Assembly: GCA_023333565.1 (NCBI GenBank) | Contig: JAJKFH010000770.1 | Span: 496,001-560,000 of the forward strand | Direction: 5' to 3' | DNA length: 64,000 bases | From: Puffinus mauretanicus | Taxonomy: Eukaryota > Chordata > Aves > Procellariiformes > Procellariidae | Shown here: positions 1 to 11,999 of the stretch, piece by piece | How the letters are laid out: each line of letters starts with the position of its first letter | Position numbering within the stretch: position 1 is the first letter of the stretch | Translations under genes and position numbers: made by a program | Notes under the pieces: model-generated | The model's database searches: none | What the model was told of the DNA's origin: nothing | Seen by the model: the letters and a program-made list of their open reading frames with translations, nothing else

Positions 1-1321
1 GTGCCTCCCTGATTTTAGGAGTTTGATTTCATAATGGGAATAAATATGTAGTTTTCAGCTGCTAAAAACAGGCTGTATTTTTTCACGGGTGTATACTGCC
101 TTATAGGTAGTGGTGTACTTTTTTGCCTACACTTTAAAAATGTGGCAGCAAATTATAGAATAAATCATTTCTGTGAGAAGCGAGATCTCAGTAAACAGAA
201 GTGGCAACACAGATTACTCATGTTAAAATTTCATCTTTAAATCAACAAAATCATTTCTTAATCCTTCTCAATTAGTTACATTGTTAGTGTGAATTGATGT
301 GTAGCGATGACCTACCTATTTGTATTGTTCGCAGTTTAAACAATATGCAATAGCAAAATTCACAAATTCTAAAAAATGATGTTTTAAACATTAGTAATGT
401 GTCGTAAATGAAAACAATTTTTATTTCCAAAAAGTAATGCTTTAATATATAGTGAGTGCCCAGTGATTCACAGGTTTTATTCACTGAAAAATTGCAATTG
501 CCTTTATAATTAAGTGCACTTTTATTTATTTGCATAGTTTTAGTTTCTGCTGACATTAATACATACTTTATTAGTTTTACTCTCTAGGCGGTATATTGTA
601 CTTACTGACCTACTTGTAGAGGAGTAGTTTTTAGATTGTTCAGTCCAAATAATTTTGGCCGTATTCTGTGAGCTCTGGTTTGTTTAGCATAATTATACAG
701 GTAATGGTATCCAAAAAGCAGAATACACTTGAAGGAGGCCCACCTGAATCCAAACCCTGCTTTTCCTGAGAGTGCAAGTTGTACACTAAGAATCTAGTTT
801 TAATTATACATTTGATGGACTAATACGTGTCTTGGTAGTTTCATCACAGATAACTTTACTCTTTCATGATACAAAAGACCTACTGTGCCTTCTGTTAAAT
901 CCCTTAGTTTGTCTTTTTCCAAGAGTACTGTATGTGAATTTGGAGGTATGATAGTAAATGCTGTGTCCTGCTAGGGGGGCAGTTTGTGTTATGGCTTAGT
1001 GCAGTGTATGGAGTGTAACTTGCTCTCTGGGACCCAGTAAAGTATCCATAGCTGAACACTATCTCATTTTTACTTTTTAATTGTGTCATCAGAGAGATCC
1101 TGTTCCCAAATTCCCTGTTCCTTGTGTTCCCCTCAGGGAACTGCTTAGAGGAACATGCCTGGAGGGTCTGGGTGTTGGTTTCACTGCATCCATTACAATT
1201 CTGGAGTCTGCTCAAGCACCATAGAATGCCAGTGAGGTGAAACCTTTTCTGGCCCTATTGCTGAACCCACTTATCCTGCTTCAGTACGTGTGTTTCACTC
1301 ACTGCCTAATCTACATTTCAG
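1..1321 (+). other. HIPK1: HIPK1 intron (5' side of first visible exon)
   Basis: AT-rich sequence without a recognisable HIPK1 exon. A pyrimidine-rich tract and tttcag precede 1322. Open frames on the - strand at 284-556 and 904-1215 show no domain or splice support. Confidence 0.6.
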
Positions 1322-1456
1322 GGAAGCTGTACACCACTAATGGTAGCAACTCTTCATCCTCAAGTAGCCACCATCACGCCGCAGTATGCGGTCCCCTTTA
1401 CTCTGAACTGCGCAGCCGGCCGGCCAGCGCTAGTAGAACAGACGGCTGCAGTACTG
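1322..1456 (+). CDS. HIPK1: HIPK1 coding exon (first in window)
   Basis: The exon is 135 bp, phase 0 at both ends, with acceptor tttcag and donor gtaatt. It reads [20 protein letters not shown] and continues to [10 protein letters not shown]. The overlapping Ser/His-rich open frame on the same strand is an out-of-frame shadow. Confidence 0.93.
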
Positions 1457-4400
1457 GTAATTGCCTCCCTTGATTGTGTTCACTAACTGAGTTTTTGTTT
1501 TAACTTAGACTTGCAGAGGGCATGGAAGCATGTGCCATCTTGTGGCTGTGTTCTTGCTACATCTTAATGTCTTGTTGTTTTCCTCCCCAACATTGCTGAA
1601 GCACTGTCTGACTCTGACGTTTAGTGTGGCTCTGTAAAGAATCCAGATCCATTGACTATTACTTTTTACTAGCCTAGTATTATAAAGCTCTTCTAAGCTA
1701 TACTATAGAAGAGTTATAATTGTTCTTGTTCCTCGCTTACTATCCTATCTTTGCCTTTTGATTGTTGAATATAAAGGAATCAGTCTTTAGCTTGACTCTG
1801 CTACAGGTACCTGGATGGCCAGAGTTTGAACTACTTGGCAAGTTAGCTACATATTTTGTTTTCAACACGTGTAAAGCTGCTTTGCATGTAGAAATGTTTC
1901 AGGTCATTAAGCACAGGCTAAAATCTCTAATGATAGCCAATTCTTCAATGTATTGCTTTAGTCCATTTCTCTTAACCTCTGTTGAACATTGACAATAATT
2001 TTCTGGCCTTTTGTTATTTATAGCCAATCACAGGTAGCTTCCTTCATCCAGATAAAGATACCGTTCTTCACAGATACTTTCAGTTCATATGTATTTCTTG
2101 GTTGAAATTAAAGGTGAGCTCTAGTATCCAAAACGGCAATAGCTAGCTTTTAGGCTATTTGGAACAATTTTTAAAAAGGATGGGGGAAGGGAGTAAACAC
2201 ACCTTTAACAAGCATATGTTTTCAAAATTGTCCTCTTCTGTATTCATTTGGCATCTGCATCAGAACAACTTTGCAAGTGCCACAAAGAAGTCATTGTAAA
2301 ACTCCAGAATCAGATCAGTGAAGCTTATGAAAACATTGCAGTGCACTTAAGTGCTGGTATCCTCACATGTCTTTCAAAGCACATTCCATTATGTGAACCA
2401 TGTTGTTTCTTGTGGCTTCAAAGTGGTAGTTTGAGTGTCATTTTCTTCCAAGAGGGAGACCTCTGCTGAAGTGGAATTTGCTTGAGTCATACCTGTACTG
2501 AAATTTAAACCCACTCATTTGAGTTCTTCTGAACCAAGTTAACTGCTCCCTGTTTCTGAGGATGGGAAGGCAGGAGAGTGGGGTTCTCCTGGGACACAGC
2601 TCTGAGCTAAACAGACCCAGGGGTGTATCTCCTTTCGTCTTCTTGAATTTTGATTGCTGAAAGGCTGCAATCTAGGCTCTGAAAATGGCAAGGGGTGACT
2701 GTAGCAGAGCTTGGGACACAAGTGAGTTGTTAGTGAGGCTTTCAAAAGTATAGTTGGGCTTTTGATTCAACAGGCAAATTATATTCTCCTGTGTGTGTGC
2801 AGTGGACTTGGCGTTCAACTCCCCTGTACAGCAGTGGAGATCAGAGCCAGGTATCTCCAGACTATGAGCCTGGATTCTGGGTTTCTCTGGAGGACTTACT
2901 ATTTCTGTTTGGATTCTGGGAGCCTTTGGCGTGAATTTGCTCACCTTTAGTGCTTCCGACACTTCTCCCTTGCTGCTTCCCCTGAGTTTGCATTAGCCAT
3001 TTGCTAAGCTTTGCATATTTTTGTCCTTCCTCTGTCAAAACAGTTCGTCGCTTGGAAGGCCCGATTTCTGCCTCTCATTGGGAATTTATATCTTGCTGTA
3101 TTAAACTCTCTGCTTTGTCTTGTGCAGGTGTTGGCTTTTGGAAACACGCATGGTGTGACTTTTAACAAATTTCTCTTTTTTTAATATTATTATTATTGTT
3201 ATTATTATTATGCTTATGTTGGCAGAGGTTTTAGCAGTTCTCTGCTTTGAAGGCTTCTTGTTTGGAACTGGTATTTGTAATAAGTGGATCTGTTACTTGC
3301 AGAAATATTTTATTTAAAACAGCAGGTGTTTATGGTTTTGCAGTTTAAACTGCAAGAAAGAGCGCCATATATTTTCAAACTCATAGAAATATTGTACTGC
3401 CAAATTTATTTTGGTTTTCATTTGTTTTTTTCCCCAGAAAAAACTGCACTTTGTCAATTTGGACAGGAACTTTAATAATATTAATGAATTGAAAATATCT
3501 TCACGTATCTCCCTTGTAACTAAATGTTTCTCTCCGTGTGGCTTTTCTTAAATATTTTTGTGGAGGTGGGGTGAATTTCCACAATATTAACACTGTCTCA
3601 GCTCTCTCAATGTGAGTCCTGTAAGGCAGAAAAACAGAAAGGAACAAATTGGCTTCATATCTTGGAATCCTTCAGCAGAGCAGTGTGTATAAACTTACAT
3701 GCAGAAACAGTCCTGAACACTCATGCTGCATCTGGCAGTACAATATCTGGCTGCATTCTGCAGTACAATATTAACACTCTTTTCCCCAGGTGACATCTGT
3801 GTTACAAAAGGTTAGCAAAGTGTCAGGGGAAGCTTGTTTCTCTGGTTTTCTTGTTCTCTTACTGTACTGAGACCTTTTGAGAAAGTGCAATGAAGTGCCG
3901 TTATCTCTGCAAGCTAACAATCTACACGAGTGCATATATTGCTTGGAACAAATCTCTCTCTCTCCACCGATAGGAACTGAAATCTAGTGAACCTGTGTAT
4001 CTGTTTGTTGTTTTGCAGCAGGCCTGGCCTGGGGGAACCCAGCAGATACTGCTTCCTTCCACCTGGCAGCAGCTCCCAGGGGTTGCTTTGCACAACTCCG
4101 TTCAGCCAGCGGCTGTGATTCCGGAGACAATCGGCGGCAGCCAGCAATTAGCTGACTGGAGGTAGGGATTGCACAGGGTCCAACTCCGTGCCAAATGTAA
4201 ATACATGCCATCGCAGTACTGCCTGCAGTGCAGAGAATTTCTCCCTTCCCTTTAAAATCATGCGGGGGCTCGGTGCAGCTTGCAGTGCCTGCAGTGTAGT
4301 CATGGGATTTGGGTCTTTTTCTTTTTTTTTTTCCTGCCCCAGGAATGCACATTCCCATGGAAATCAGTATAGCACCCTCATGCAACAGCCATCACTACTG

Positions 4401-7400
4401 ACCAACCACGTGACATTAGCTACAGCACAGCCTCTGAATGTTGGAGTTGCTCATGTTGTTAGGCAGCAGCAAAGCAGCAATGTTCCAGCAAAGAAGAACA
4501 AGCAGCCAGCACCAAGCGCAGCCAAGTAAGGCTTCCTTTTCCAGCCCTAGAAAGACTGTGGGTGTGTTTATGGAGGTTGCGTTTATGCTGTGAAAAACTG
4601 GTCTTCTGATCACAGAGGCATTGTCTGTGTAACTTTTTAATGTGCTACAGTTGCTTTTAAAGATGTTTTGGAAAAAGTCTCTGTACTGCAGTCACTGATA
4701 TAAGTCATAATGATTTCAGTGAGAGTGCAAGGAACATGGTTGACCAAGTGCTTTACTGGACTGGTCAAAGGGGGTTTTACACATTCAGGGTGTGTTGGTG
4801 CCATAGCAATGTAAGTGACAGAAATGACAACTGTCTAACAAGAGGTAGCTGGTTTCTGGTAGTGTTCAGATTAATCAGTCCTGGTCAGAGCATCACTGAG
4901 TGCATTAGTCCCTTCTGGGATGCATTCTATGGTGCTCTCCTGTATGAGTGTCTGCACTGAGGTTCTCTTTGTGTATTTCAAGATGTTTCTTCTTGTACGT
5001 GTGCTCCAGCTTGCTGGAGCCTGGCCGTTCTTAATGCTGGTGCTGGTTTGTCCCAGCCTGCTGACACGTAGCTGTGTTTTTCTTCAGGCCCAGCTCAACT
5101 CTAGAGTCTATGCCCTCTCAAGTTTACTCGCTCATTGGGAGCAGTCCTCTGCGCTCCACCTCCTCCTCTTCCAACGTGCTCGTCCCAGTGCAGGAGCAGC
5201 ACCAGCCCATTGTGATCCCAGACACTCCAAGCCCACCTGTCAGTGTCATCACCATTCGCAGCGACACTGATGAGGAAGAGGACAGCAAATACAAACCTGC
5301 CAGGTAGGAAGTTCATTTAGGCAGCCGGTACTGATTTGTCCTGAGCTCAGCCCAAGCATCGAGGAGAGTGGAGAACACTACATGCAAAGCCCTGGCTAGG
5401 CTAAGAAGCACTGCATAAGACAGAAAATTCCGCATCATGTCCGCTGTGCTGTTGTGTCTCTAGTTAATCAGAATTTCATCTGACAAGGAGGGAGGGTATG
5501 AGATCCCAGAGGGAGATCTCCTGTATCTTGTGGTAAAAGCTAGAATGTTTCCCATTTTGGTTTTGTTTGTTTGTTTGTTTGTTTTCCCTGCAGTTTGGGT
5601 ATGAAGCAGAGATCCAACGTCATCAGCTACGTTACTGTTAATGACTCCCCTGATTCCGACTCCTCCCTGAACAGCCCCTACGCCACAGACCCACTTTCCT
5701 CTCTCAGGAGTACAGGCGGTGCCCTGGAGCTGCCGAGTAGAGGAGCGGCTGACAGCTCCAGCTCTCGGACTATCATTGTGCCACCATTGAAAACACAGCT
5801 CAGTGACTGCATTGTAGCTACCCAAGCTTCAGGTAGGTATGATCTCATAGGTTACTGGGCTCAGTAGTTTTTGCCAAGGCTCAGATGCTGTTTTATCCCT
5901 GACAGCTTTGTCCTCACAGTTTTGGACTATCTGCATTGGGTCTTCAGCAGCTTTAGGTTTCACAGCTGCTGTTCTGAGAGTGCAAGCCTTGGTCCGTTTT
6001 CAGTTTCATTGATAGATTTACCTTTCATATGTGTTTGGCTGCACTTAGAAAGATCTGTAAAAATTCCTTATGATTTCTTGTACAATCAGATTTTAAATCG
6101 TAACTGAAGAAAAGGCTCTGTTGCGGAAATAGTCCCTGTGCGTTCTATGGTTACCTACGCTGGTTATCACAGTGCATGGCATGTGAAAGGGAAGAATGGA
6201 CTAAGGTTTTGAAATCTTTCAGGCATCCTGAGCAGCACCAGTAAGACCAAGCCAGTGGCCTCTGTGAGTGGGCAGTCGTCAGGATGTTGTATAACACCTA
6301 CTGGGTACCGCTCACATCGCGTGGTAACAAATGGTGTGCAGCCTCTCAATCTCAGCCAGGTAAGCACTGTGTGATTTTTGCTGACCTTTGAACATGATGC
6401 TTTAGAATTGCTTTAGAAACACTACACTGTATGGCAGGGAGAATGACTTGGTTGCAAGAGGATCAATAGCTGCTACCTCATTAATTCTTTGAAGCTGATT
6501 CTGTCCTGTGGCCATGCAGGGTAGGGTAGACCCTGTAGGGAGCATAGGTGAAGTTTCTCAAGACAAAGAATTTGTTGCTGTACCAGAGGGCAGGAGAAGG
6601 AAGCATGATTATGTCCATATTCTTTCTTTGTGCTCCTAGTCACACCTGTCTTGCAGTGAGTCATTCCTGCCACTCGGGTGGGAGAGCGACACCAGGATTC
6701 AGCTGTTGAATTAGCAGCGTTGAAGGCAGTATGAGAAGAGGAGATTCTTTTGTTCTTCAACTTCCTTCTGTAGATCTCACAAAGGCCCAACCAGGAGACT
6801 AAGGCTGGACCTTGTCTCTCAAACTAACAATTAGCGCCTGACTTCCCTTGAAACTTTTAGAGATTGGCTTCCCTTCAATTTGTGTCACTACTCTTGGTGT
6901 TTGAGTCAAGCTGCAGCAGCCTTTCAGAAGAGAGGAAGTGTTACACCTCCAGCTCATTTCTGGCATGGGGACAAGACAGGCTTTGTTGTGCTAAAATGGG
7001 GCAGCCCTGCTGCCGCTCTCACTGAGGTGCAGAAGAATAGACGTGTGAGGTGTTCAAGGGCTAGGTCAGTCTTAGGATGTGCCTGCACTTGTACAGCTGT
7101 GTATTGTACCCCCGCTGTCGCAGTTTGATCCCATTGTAGAGGAAAAGCGTAACCTTTGTCGTAGCAGAACTGCAGTAACCCTTCTCAAATTTATGTGAGG
7201 GTTTCACAGAGCTGGGAAGGGAGGATCTGCAGAAGTGTCAGTCCTGCAGCTAGAGTGGAGGTGGTGATCAGGAGGCTCTGGCTGACCCTTCCTTGCTCAC
7301 CTCCTGTCCACTGCGTTTTTCCCTGAGGATAGCCGCTAACCTTATTTACTTCTTCTCCCTGCAGAACCAGCAAACAACAGTGCTGGCCTCACAGGAGAGA

Positions 7401-7850
7401 AGTGGAAATGCTGTCCCACGTAGGCAGCAAGCCTATGTGGCACCCCTCACGTCAACTATTTCTCAGGCTCCCTACACGTTTCAGCACAGCAGCCCAGTGC
7501 ATCCCCACCTGGCAGCAGCGACAGCAAATGCACACCTCTCCAGCCAGCCACATATGTACACTTACGCTCCAACCACTGCTGCAACACTGGGCTCCACCAC
7601 CTCCATCGCCCACCTCTTCTCCCCTCAGGGCTCTTCACGGCACACCACGTACGCTGCCCACCCTAGCACACTTGTCCACCAGGTCCCTGTGAGTGTTGGT
7701 CCAAGTCTGCTGACTTCTGCAAATGTTCCGCCTGCCCAGTACCAACACCAGTTTGCTCCCCAGTCCTATATTGGTGCTTCCAGAGGATCTGCTATTTACA
7801 CTGGATATCCGCTGAGCCCTACAAAGATCAACCAGTACTCATACTTGTAG
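1322..7850 (+). CDS. HIPK1: HIPK1, homeodomain-interacting protein kinase 1 (C-terminal half, 7 exons; 5' part outside window)
   Basis: The joined exons 1322-1456, 4019-4161, 4343-4525, 5088-5303, 5594-5832, 6223-6359 and 7365-7850 stay in one open frame across every GT-AG junction. They encode about 512 residues ending in TAG. HIPK1 is a nuclear Ser/Thr kinase that phosphorylates homeodomain and p53-pathway factors. The catalytic domain lies upstream of the window; what is present is the regulatory tail. Visible parts are a Thr/Gln/Ala-rich segment, a KKNKQ basic patch, a SUMO-interaction motif (VSVITI then acidic DTDEEED), a second similar patch ([15 protein letters not shown]), and the Ser/His/Tyr-rich autoinhibitory end finishing [14 protein letters not shown]. 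That ending and the SYIGASRGS segment fit HIPK1. HIPK2, as I recall it, ends differently. Recalled human HIPK1 is about 1,210 residues, so this is roughly the last 42%. Exon order and phases show no frameshift or premature stop. Confidence 0.95.
1457..4018 (+). other. HIPK1: HIPK1 intron, 2.56 kb
   Basis: This intron lies between two in-phase HIPK1 exons. It contains an (ATT)n microsatellite near 3183-3211 and a roughly 24-bp imperfect tandem duplication at 3724-3771 (the shared core gcagtacaatat appears twice). No other coding signal is seen. Confidence 0.8.
3183..3211. repeat. (ATT)n microsatellite
   Basis: Interrupted trinucleotide run of ATT/GTT units inside the HIPK1 intron. Confidence 0.85.
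4019..4161 (+). CDS. HIPK1: HIPK1 coding exon
   Basis: The exon is 143 bp, starts in phase 0 after ttttgcag and ends in phase 2 before gtaggg. It begins [20 protein letters not shown] and ends QQLADW plus two bases of the next Arg codon. It is Gln/Pro-rich and closely matches the HIPK1 tail. Confidence 0.93.
4343..4525 (+). CDS. HIPK1: HIPK1 coding exon
   Basis: The exon is 183 bp, between a tctttttcttttttttttttcc-type pyrimidine tract ending ag and donor gtaagg. It encodes [16 protein letters not shown] through [15 protein letters not shown] and the basic KKNKQ patch. The preceding intron is only 181 bp, the shortest in the gene here. Confidence 0.93.
5088..5303 (+). CDS. HIPK1: HIPK1 coding exon with SUMO-interaction motif
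   Basis: The exon is 216 bp with acceptor tcttcag and donor gtagga. It encodes [14 protein letters not shown], then [13 protein letters not shown], then the hydrophobic-acidic module [15 protein letters not shown] at 5239-5283. By analogy with the HIPK family this module binds SUMO and directs the kinase to nuclear bodies. The Pro/Asp/Ser/Thr richness is also PEST-like. Confidence 0.94.
5565..5585. repeat. (GTTT)5 tetranucleotide repeat
   Basis: Five perfect GTTT units end eight bases before the acceptor AG at 5592-5593 and form part of its pyrimidine-rich tract. Length variation here could change acceptor strength. Confidence 0.85.
5594..5832 (+). CDS. HIPK1: HIPK1 coding exon
   Basis: The exon is 239 bp. 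It encodes [19 protein letters not shown] and ends [22 protein letters not shown]. The acceptor follows a (GTTT)n run and ccctgcag; the donor is gtaggt. The short stretch between DSDSS and TIIVPP is the part I recall as least conserved between vertebrate HIPK1 proteins. Confidence 0.93.
6223..6359 (+). CDS. HIPK1: HIPK1 coding exon
   Basis: The exon is 137 bp with acceptor aatctttcag and donor gtaagc. It encodes [20 protein letters not shown], then [12 protein letters not shown] and finally QPLNLSQ. It ends in phase 0, joining cleanly to the terminal exon. Confidence 0.92.
7365..7850 (+). CDS. HIPK1: HIPK1 terminal coding exon
   Basis: The exon is 486 bp including the TAG stop, after acceptor ctccctgcag. 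It encodes the Gln/His/Ser/Ala/Tyr-rich tail: [58 protein letters not shown], ending [14 protein letters not shown]. The frame is open upstream of the acceptor, but nothing there resembles HIPK1. Confidence 0.95.
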   Translation, partial: NQQTTVLASQERSGNAVPRRQQAYVAPLTSTISQAPYTFQHSSPVHPHLAAATANAHLSSQPHMYTYAPTTAATLGSTTSIAHLFSPQGSSRHTTYAAHPSTLVHQVPVSVGPSLLTSANVPPAQYQHQFAPQSYIGASRGSAIYTGYPLSPTKINQYSYL

Positions 7851-8954
7851 TTCCTAGTAAAGCACTGTCCTGCAATAGGCCTGAGAGATTGGAGAAGGAT
7901 TTCAGGTGAACCTTTACCTGGTAATGACTGCCTGGTTTTTGTTTCTCCCTGATCTGGTTGTATGTTGTTCAAAAATGTCTCTAGTGAGTTCAGTCACTAA
8001 CTGAGCAGCATTGTTACCAGTACGAGGGTCACTAATTAAGTTTTTTAAATTTTACTTACTTTTTATAGATGCTTTTAAAAAGTTCATGGTCACATTTATT
8101 TAAAATTGTTCTGTTGTGTTAATCAAAAGGGGAAAGAAAATCAGTGTCTTGGAAGACAGATCCTGGTGACTTTTTTAACTTGTATAACTTAAACAAAAAG
8201 ACTAGCAGATTATATTTTAGCAGCTTGCACAAATCCATGTTGCCACTAAAAATGTAATGCACGTTTATCTCATTGTGTTGCTGGAGCAGTTTTAAAATCA
8301 AGTTTAATATTTTAACATTTGTTCTCTAATTCACTTTGTCTCTAACAAATTGGTGGTTCTGCAAAAGCCATTACATCTCCGTATATGTTACTGTCAAAGT
8401 TTTTTGTTTACTTTTCTGCTTTGTTTAAGGACTGGTAGAGGCAGCTGCCTCGTACTAGCAACATTATATATTCAGGAGTCCGTGTAAACCCTGAAATCTG
8501 TTTTGCTTTCTTGAAAATTCTGTGTCTCCATAACACGGCTGAATTTTTATTGCATTTATGGCAGAATTCTTCTAAGTTTTTCAAACTGTGTTCAAGATCT
8601 CACTGTGTAACAGAACTCAGCAGCTTTGTCAGGATGCTGTAGTCTTCAGTTGAGAATGAGTAGTGCAGCATTGCTCTAAAATTTGGTTTCTGCAACTTAT
8701 TAGATGCTGGCATATAATGGAGCTGGATTCCTTCACAGAAGCACAGGGCTTTTCTTTGTTCTGTTTTTCTTAATATTTTTCCTCACATGATTCATTTAGG
8801 AGGGAGTTGAATTTGAAATACAATGAAACATCACTGTATTCATGTGTACAGCTTTTTATACTCCTGTGAGCGTATCCTCCTGGATATGTCAACAGCTACT
8901 TTAAAGCGCTCTTAATAAGACTTGTATACAGTACATGCATGTAGGAATCACAAA

Positions 8955-8960
8955 AATAAA
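8955..8960 (+). terminator. HIPK1: Candidate proximal HIPK1 poly(A) signal (AATAAA)
   Basis: A canonical AATAAA lies 1.1 kb after the stop codon. It is followed by an A-rich tract rather than a clear GU-rich element, so use is uncertain. Confidence 0.35.
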
Positions 8961-11900
8961 AGGAGAAAGAAAAAGAAAAAAAGGAAAAAAAAATCCAGAT
9001 TTTAAAGTTTATTACTGAATTTAAAACTATTTTAGAAGTTTTGTATTGGTGGTGTTTTAATATTTTACATAAAATGAAATATGTACATATTGATTAGAAA
9101 AATATAACAAGCAAAACTTCCTGCTAACCCCAAACGTTCTGTCTTTGTAATCAAAATGTGTAGTGATTATACTTGAACTCTGTACTTAGTGTTTGTCTAA
9201 TTCTTAAACGTTCCTGGGGATGGAATTGATGTATCCTTTGTATTTAAACCAAAATGAATTGATTCATGTTGGAATGTATGTGGTATAATGCAATGGTTAG
9301 AGCTCATCACTGTAGCACTGAGAGAGGAGTAGAGCTTCATGAGAGAAAAGGATACCTTCTGATTTGTTTTGCACAGGTATGTGTGATGAAGAGTTGTTTG
9401 GTGTGTCCCCTTATTGTAGTGCCTTAAATGATGATGTAGTGTGACTAGAGTTTACAGTGAGCTTGCCTTATGAGGGACCAGCAAGCCCCCGTCGAATTGA
9501 AGCAATTCACTAAGCTTATCACAGCAAGAACAGCAGTATGTTGCATAGGTGCATTGTTCTCAGTTTTAATGCTATCATAAAAAGCTACATTTTTGTTCGG
9601 AGTGAAGCGATGTTTCCTTAAAGCTTTTCCTTGAAATGGCACATGTACTGTTAGATGTCTGTCAGTGCATTTCGAATAAGGTAGTGCTGGGAATGCATTG
9701 GAATGTTTAGTCTAATATTGCAGAAGTGATTAAATATGTGCAATCACTTTTTATTAGATTAGTATGGCGTTACCTTCCCCCACGTTAATAGCAGACATTT
9801 GTTGTAAAATATTGCTAGCTTGGTGATAGAATATTTATACCAAAGAGAGCCTGCTGTAAAGCACATAATACCATTAAAACGTTTTATAATGCTACTAAAT
9901 GTGGAGTTGTTGGGAAGGTTTGTCAGCTGTAGCCCTGGTTAGTGTTCAGAGGAAATACTCACTTTGGATAATCAGTGCAGTTTTTAAACTACACTTTGTT
10001 TTCTTGGGTCCCTTGTACTAGGAATTATTTCTCATCTTCAGTACATAGATTAAGTATTTTGTCCAAATGGATGATAAACTGGCTTGAGCGGTTGTATTAC
10101 TGCAGCAATAAGAGGTTTTGGTAACCTTGAATCCCAGTTTATGTTCCGTCCCAGTGGAAAAGAGGCCAGTTCTCTGACCGGTGTGTGACAAGAAGTGCAA
10201 AAGTAATTTCTGAAATTCCACATTATTGATAGAAGAAAGTCTGGACTGACCTGAAATTAGTGAACTGTTAAAGGTTTGGCATCTGTTTCGATAGAGGGAT
10301 CGAGGACTTTGGAACTGGATGGTAGCATTAGCGACGTTGTTGTTCAGTGTATTTTTAGTCAGAGCACTTCTGTAAGTGTGCGGATAACCAACCGATCTTG
10401 CTATTCCACATCATTGGTGTAAACGATGCTATTTGTTGCTGTAGGCACTTTCTTACTTTTTTCCATATTACATTGCTTGTGTTCAGTACTTGCCTTGAGA
10501 TACCTCTTGGGTACAGAGTTGTGCCTTTCCATCGAAAGGCAAAACAAGCTCCAATTCCTGTTTCAGGAAAATGTTATTCCCTGTTTCACAAATAGTGAGG
10601 TGTTTTCTATGAAGTCCTAACAGGAAAAAAAGACCTCTAGCAAAATCTGCTAATAATTTTGAGAAGAGCTTGCCCACTTCCCCCCAAAAAGCAGATCAAA
10701 ATGACCATTTATCTTTAGAGTCGTTATTATGTAATTAAACCCTATCAAATGTATTCACAAAGTATGGTGTCATCTCTTCCACTGTCGAAGTTTCCAAAAG
10801 TATTGGAACAAGGAGGACAAGATGGAAATGGCATAGGTAAAATGAAACATAGTCCATTTAAAGCAAGCTGTCGATCACCCTGAAATTCCTCTGTGATATG
10901 CAGCATAAACCAAGCAAACAAAAAACCCCACCCCAGCAGGGCCAGATTTTCATTTTGGTGCTGGTTTCACAAGTGTGGCAGATCCCAGTCTGGCCCCAGT
11001 ATGTGTTGCCCAATTTAAGTATATTGTAGTCTGCTCTAAGGAGATACATCCCTTCTTCCCATGCATATCCAGCCTTCAAATTAGGTTAAAGAATTGACTC
11101 TCCTCATTGTCAGAGCCACTACACATACTTTGTTAAGAAATGTGCTCTCTCTGGATAGAAATTGGAGTCCTCTTTGATTTTTTTAGATCTAGTTTGGGAT
11201 TCACCTTTTGAATATTTGATAACTGTGGTCCCATCTAGACTTGTCTGTGATTCTTGAACTGTTAAATCAGTTGTTCCTATTACCTGACCTGTATTCGCAG
11301 CTGTGATAGCCACTGCAGAGGCAACTTCTGAGGCTTTCCTGCTTATCACCTAGTTGATGGGATGCAGTAATTTACCTCTGACTCAGCAATTTCTTTTAGT
11401 ACATGGAACTAAATTGCTTCTAAATGACAGGATTGGCACAGCCCTGCTTTCTTTTTTATTTAAACTTCTGAATGGTGCCGCATGTCCACATGGTTGTTTG
11501 TTGCTAAACTTTATATAATGTGTGATTTCAGATTCAGCTTGAAATATATCTATCTCACTACATGTAGCAGTACATTATATGTAATGTTAGTATTTCTGCT
11601 TGAATCCTTGATATTGCAATGGAATTCCTACTTTATTAAATGTATTTGATATGCTAGTTACTGTGTAAAATTTAACTTTCTTTTATGGTTGTGCTCTTCC
11701 TTTTTACAAGCCGCTAGATACAGGTAGTTTCTGACAATTACTGATCTATGTTTGTATTGCTGATGTACTTAGGGGGTATGTAAAAATCATTTTAACAAAA
11801 GAAATAGATATTTAAAAATTTAATACTAACTATATGGGAAAAGGGTCCATTGTGAAAACATAGTTTATCTTTGGATTCAATGTTTGTCTTTGGTTTTACA

Positions 11901-11966
11901 AAGTAGCTTGTATTTTAAGTATTTTCTACATAATATGGTAAAAATGTAGAACAATTGCAATGCATC

Positions 11967-11972
11967 AATAAA
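11967..11972 (+). terminator. HIPK1: Candidate distal HIPK1 poly(A) signal (AATAAA)
   Basis: AATAAA within caataaaaaggg lies just before base composition shifts and about 2.9 kb before OLFML3. It is the last clear hexamer in the AT-rich stretch that follows the HIPK1 stop. Confidence 0.5.
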
Positions 11973-11999
11973 AAGGGTTAATTTTCTGTACTCTATTCA

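Larger units (their letters stand above)
7851..11990 (+). other. HIPK1: HIPK1 3' untranslated region
   Basis: About 4.1 kb of AT-rich sequence follows the HIPK1 stop, with no credible coding frame. An early AATAAA lies at 8955-8960 beside an A/G-rich run (8950-8993), and a late AATAAA at 11967-11972. Small open frames inside (for example on the - strand near 10.0, 10.5, 10.9 and 11.1 kb) lack splice or homology support. The end is inferred from the last poly(A) signal; cleavage would fall roughly 15-25 bases beyond it. Confidence 0.7.

Noticed and set aside
1237..1473. Ser/His-rich 78-codon frame as the protein product of the first HIPK1 exon
   Set aside because: The other frame ([11 protein letters not shown]...) matches HIPK1 and joins in phase to the next exon; this one does not.
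9290..9330. tRNA-like string caatggttagagctcatcac in the HIPK1 3'UTR
   Set aside because: Only an A-box resemblance; no B-box (GGTTCGA-type), acceptor stem pairing or terminator T-run at the right distance.
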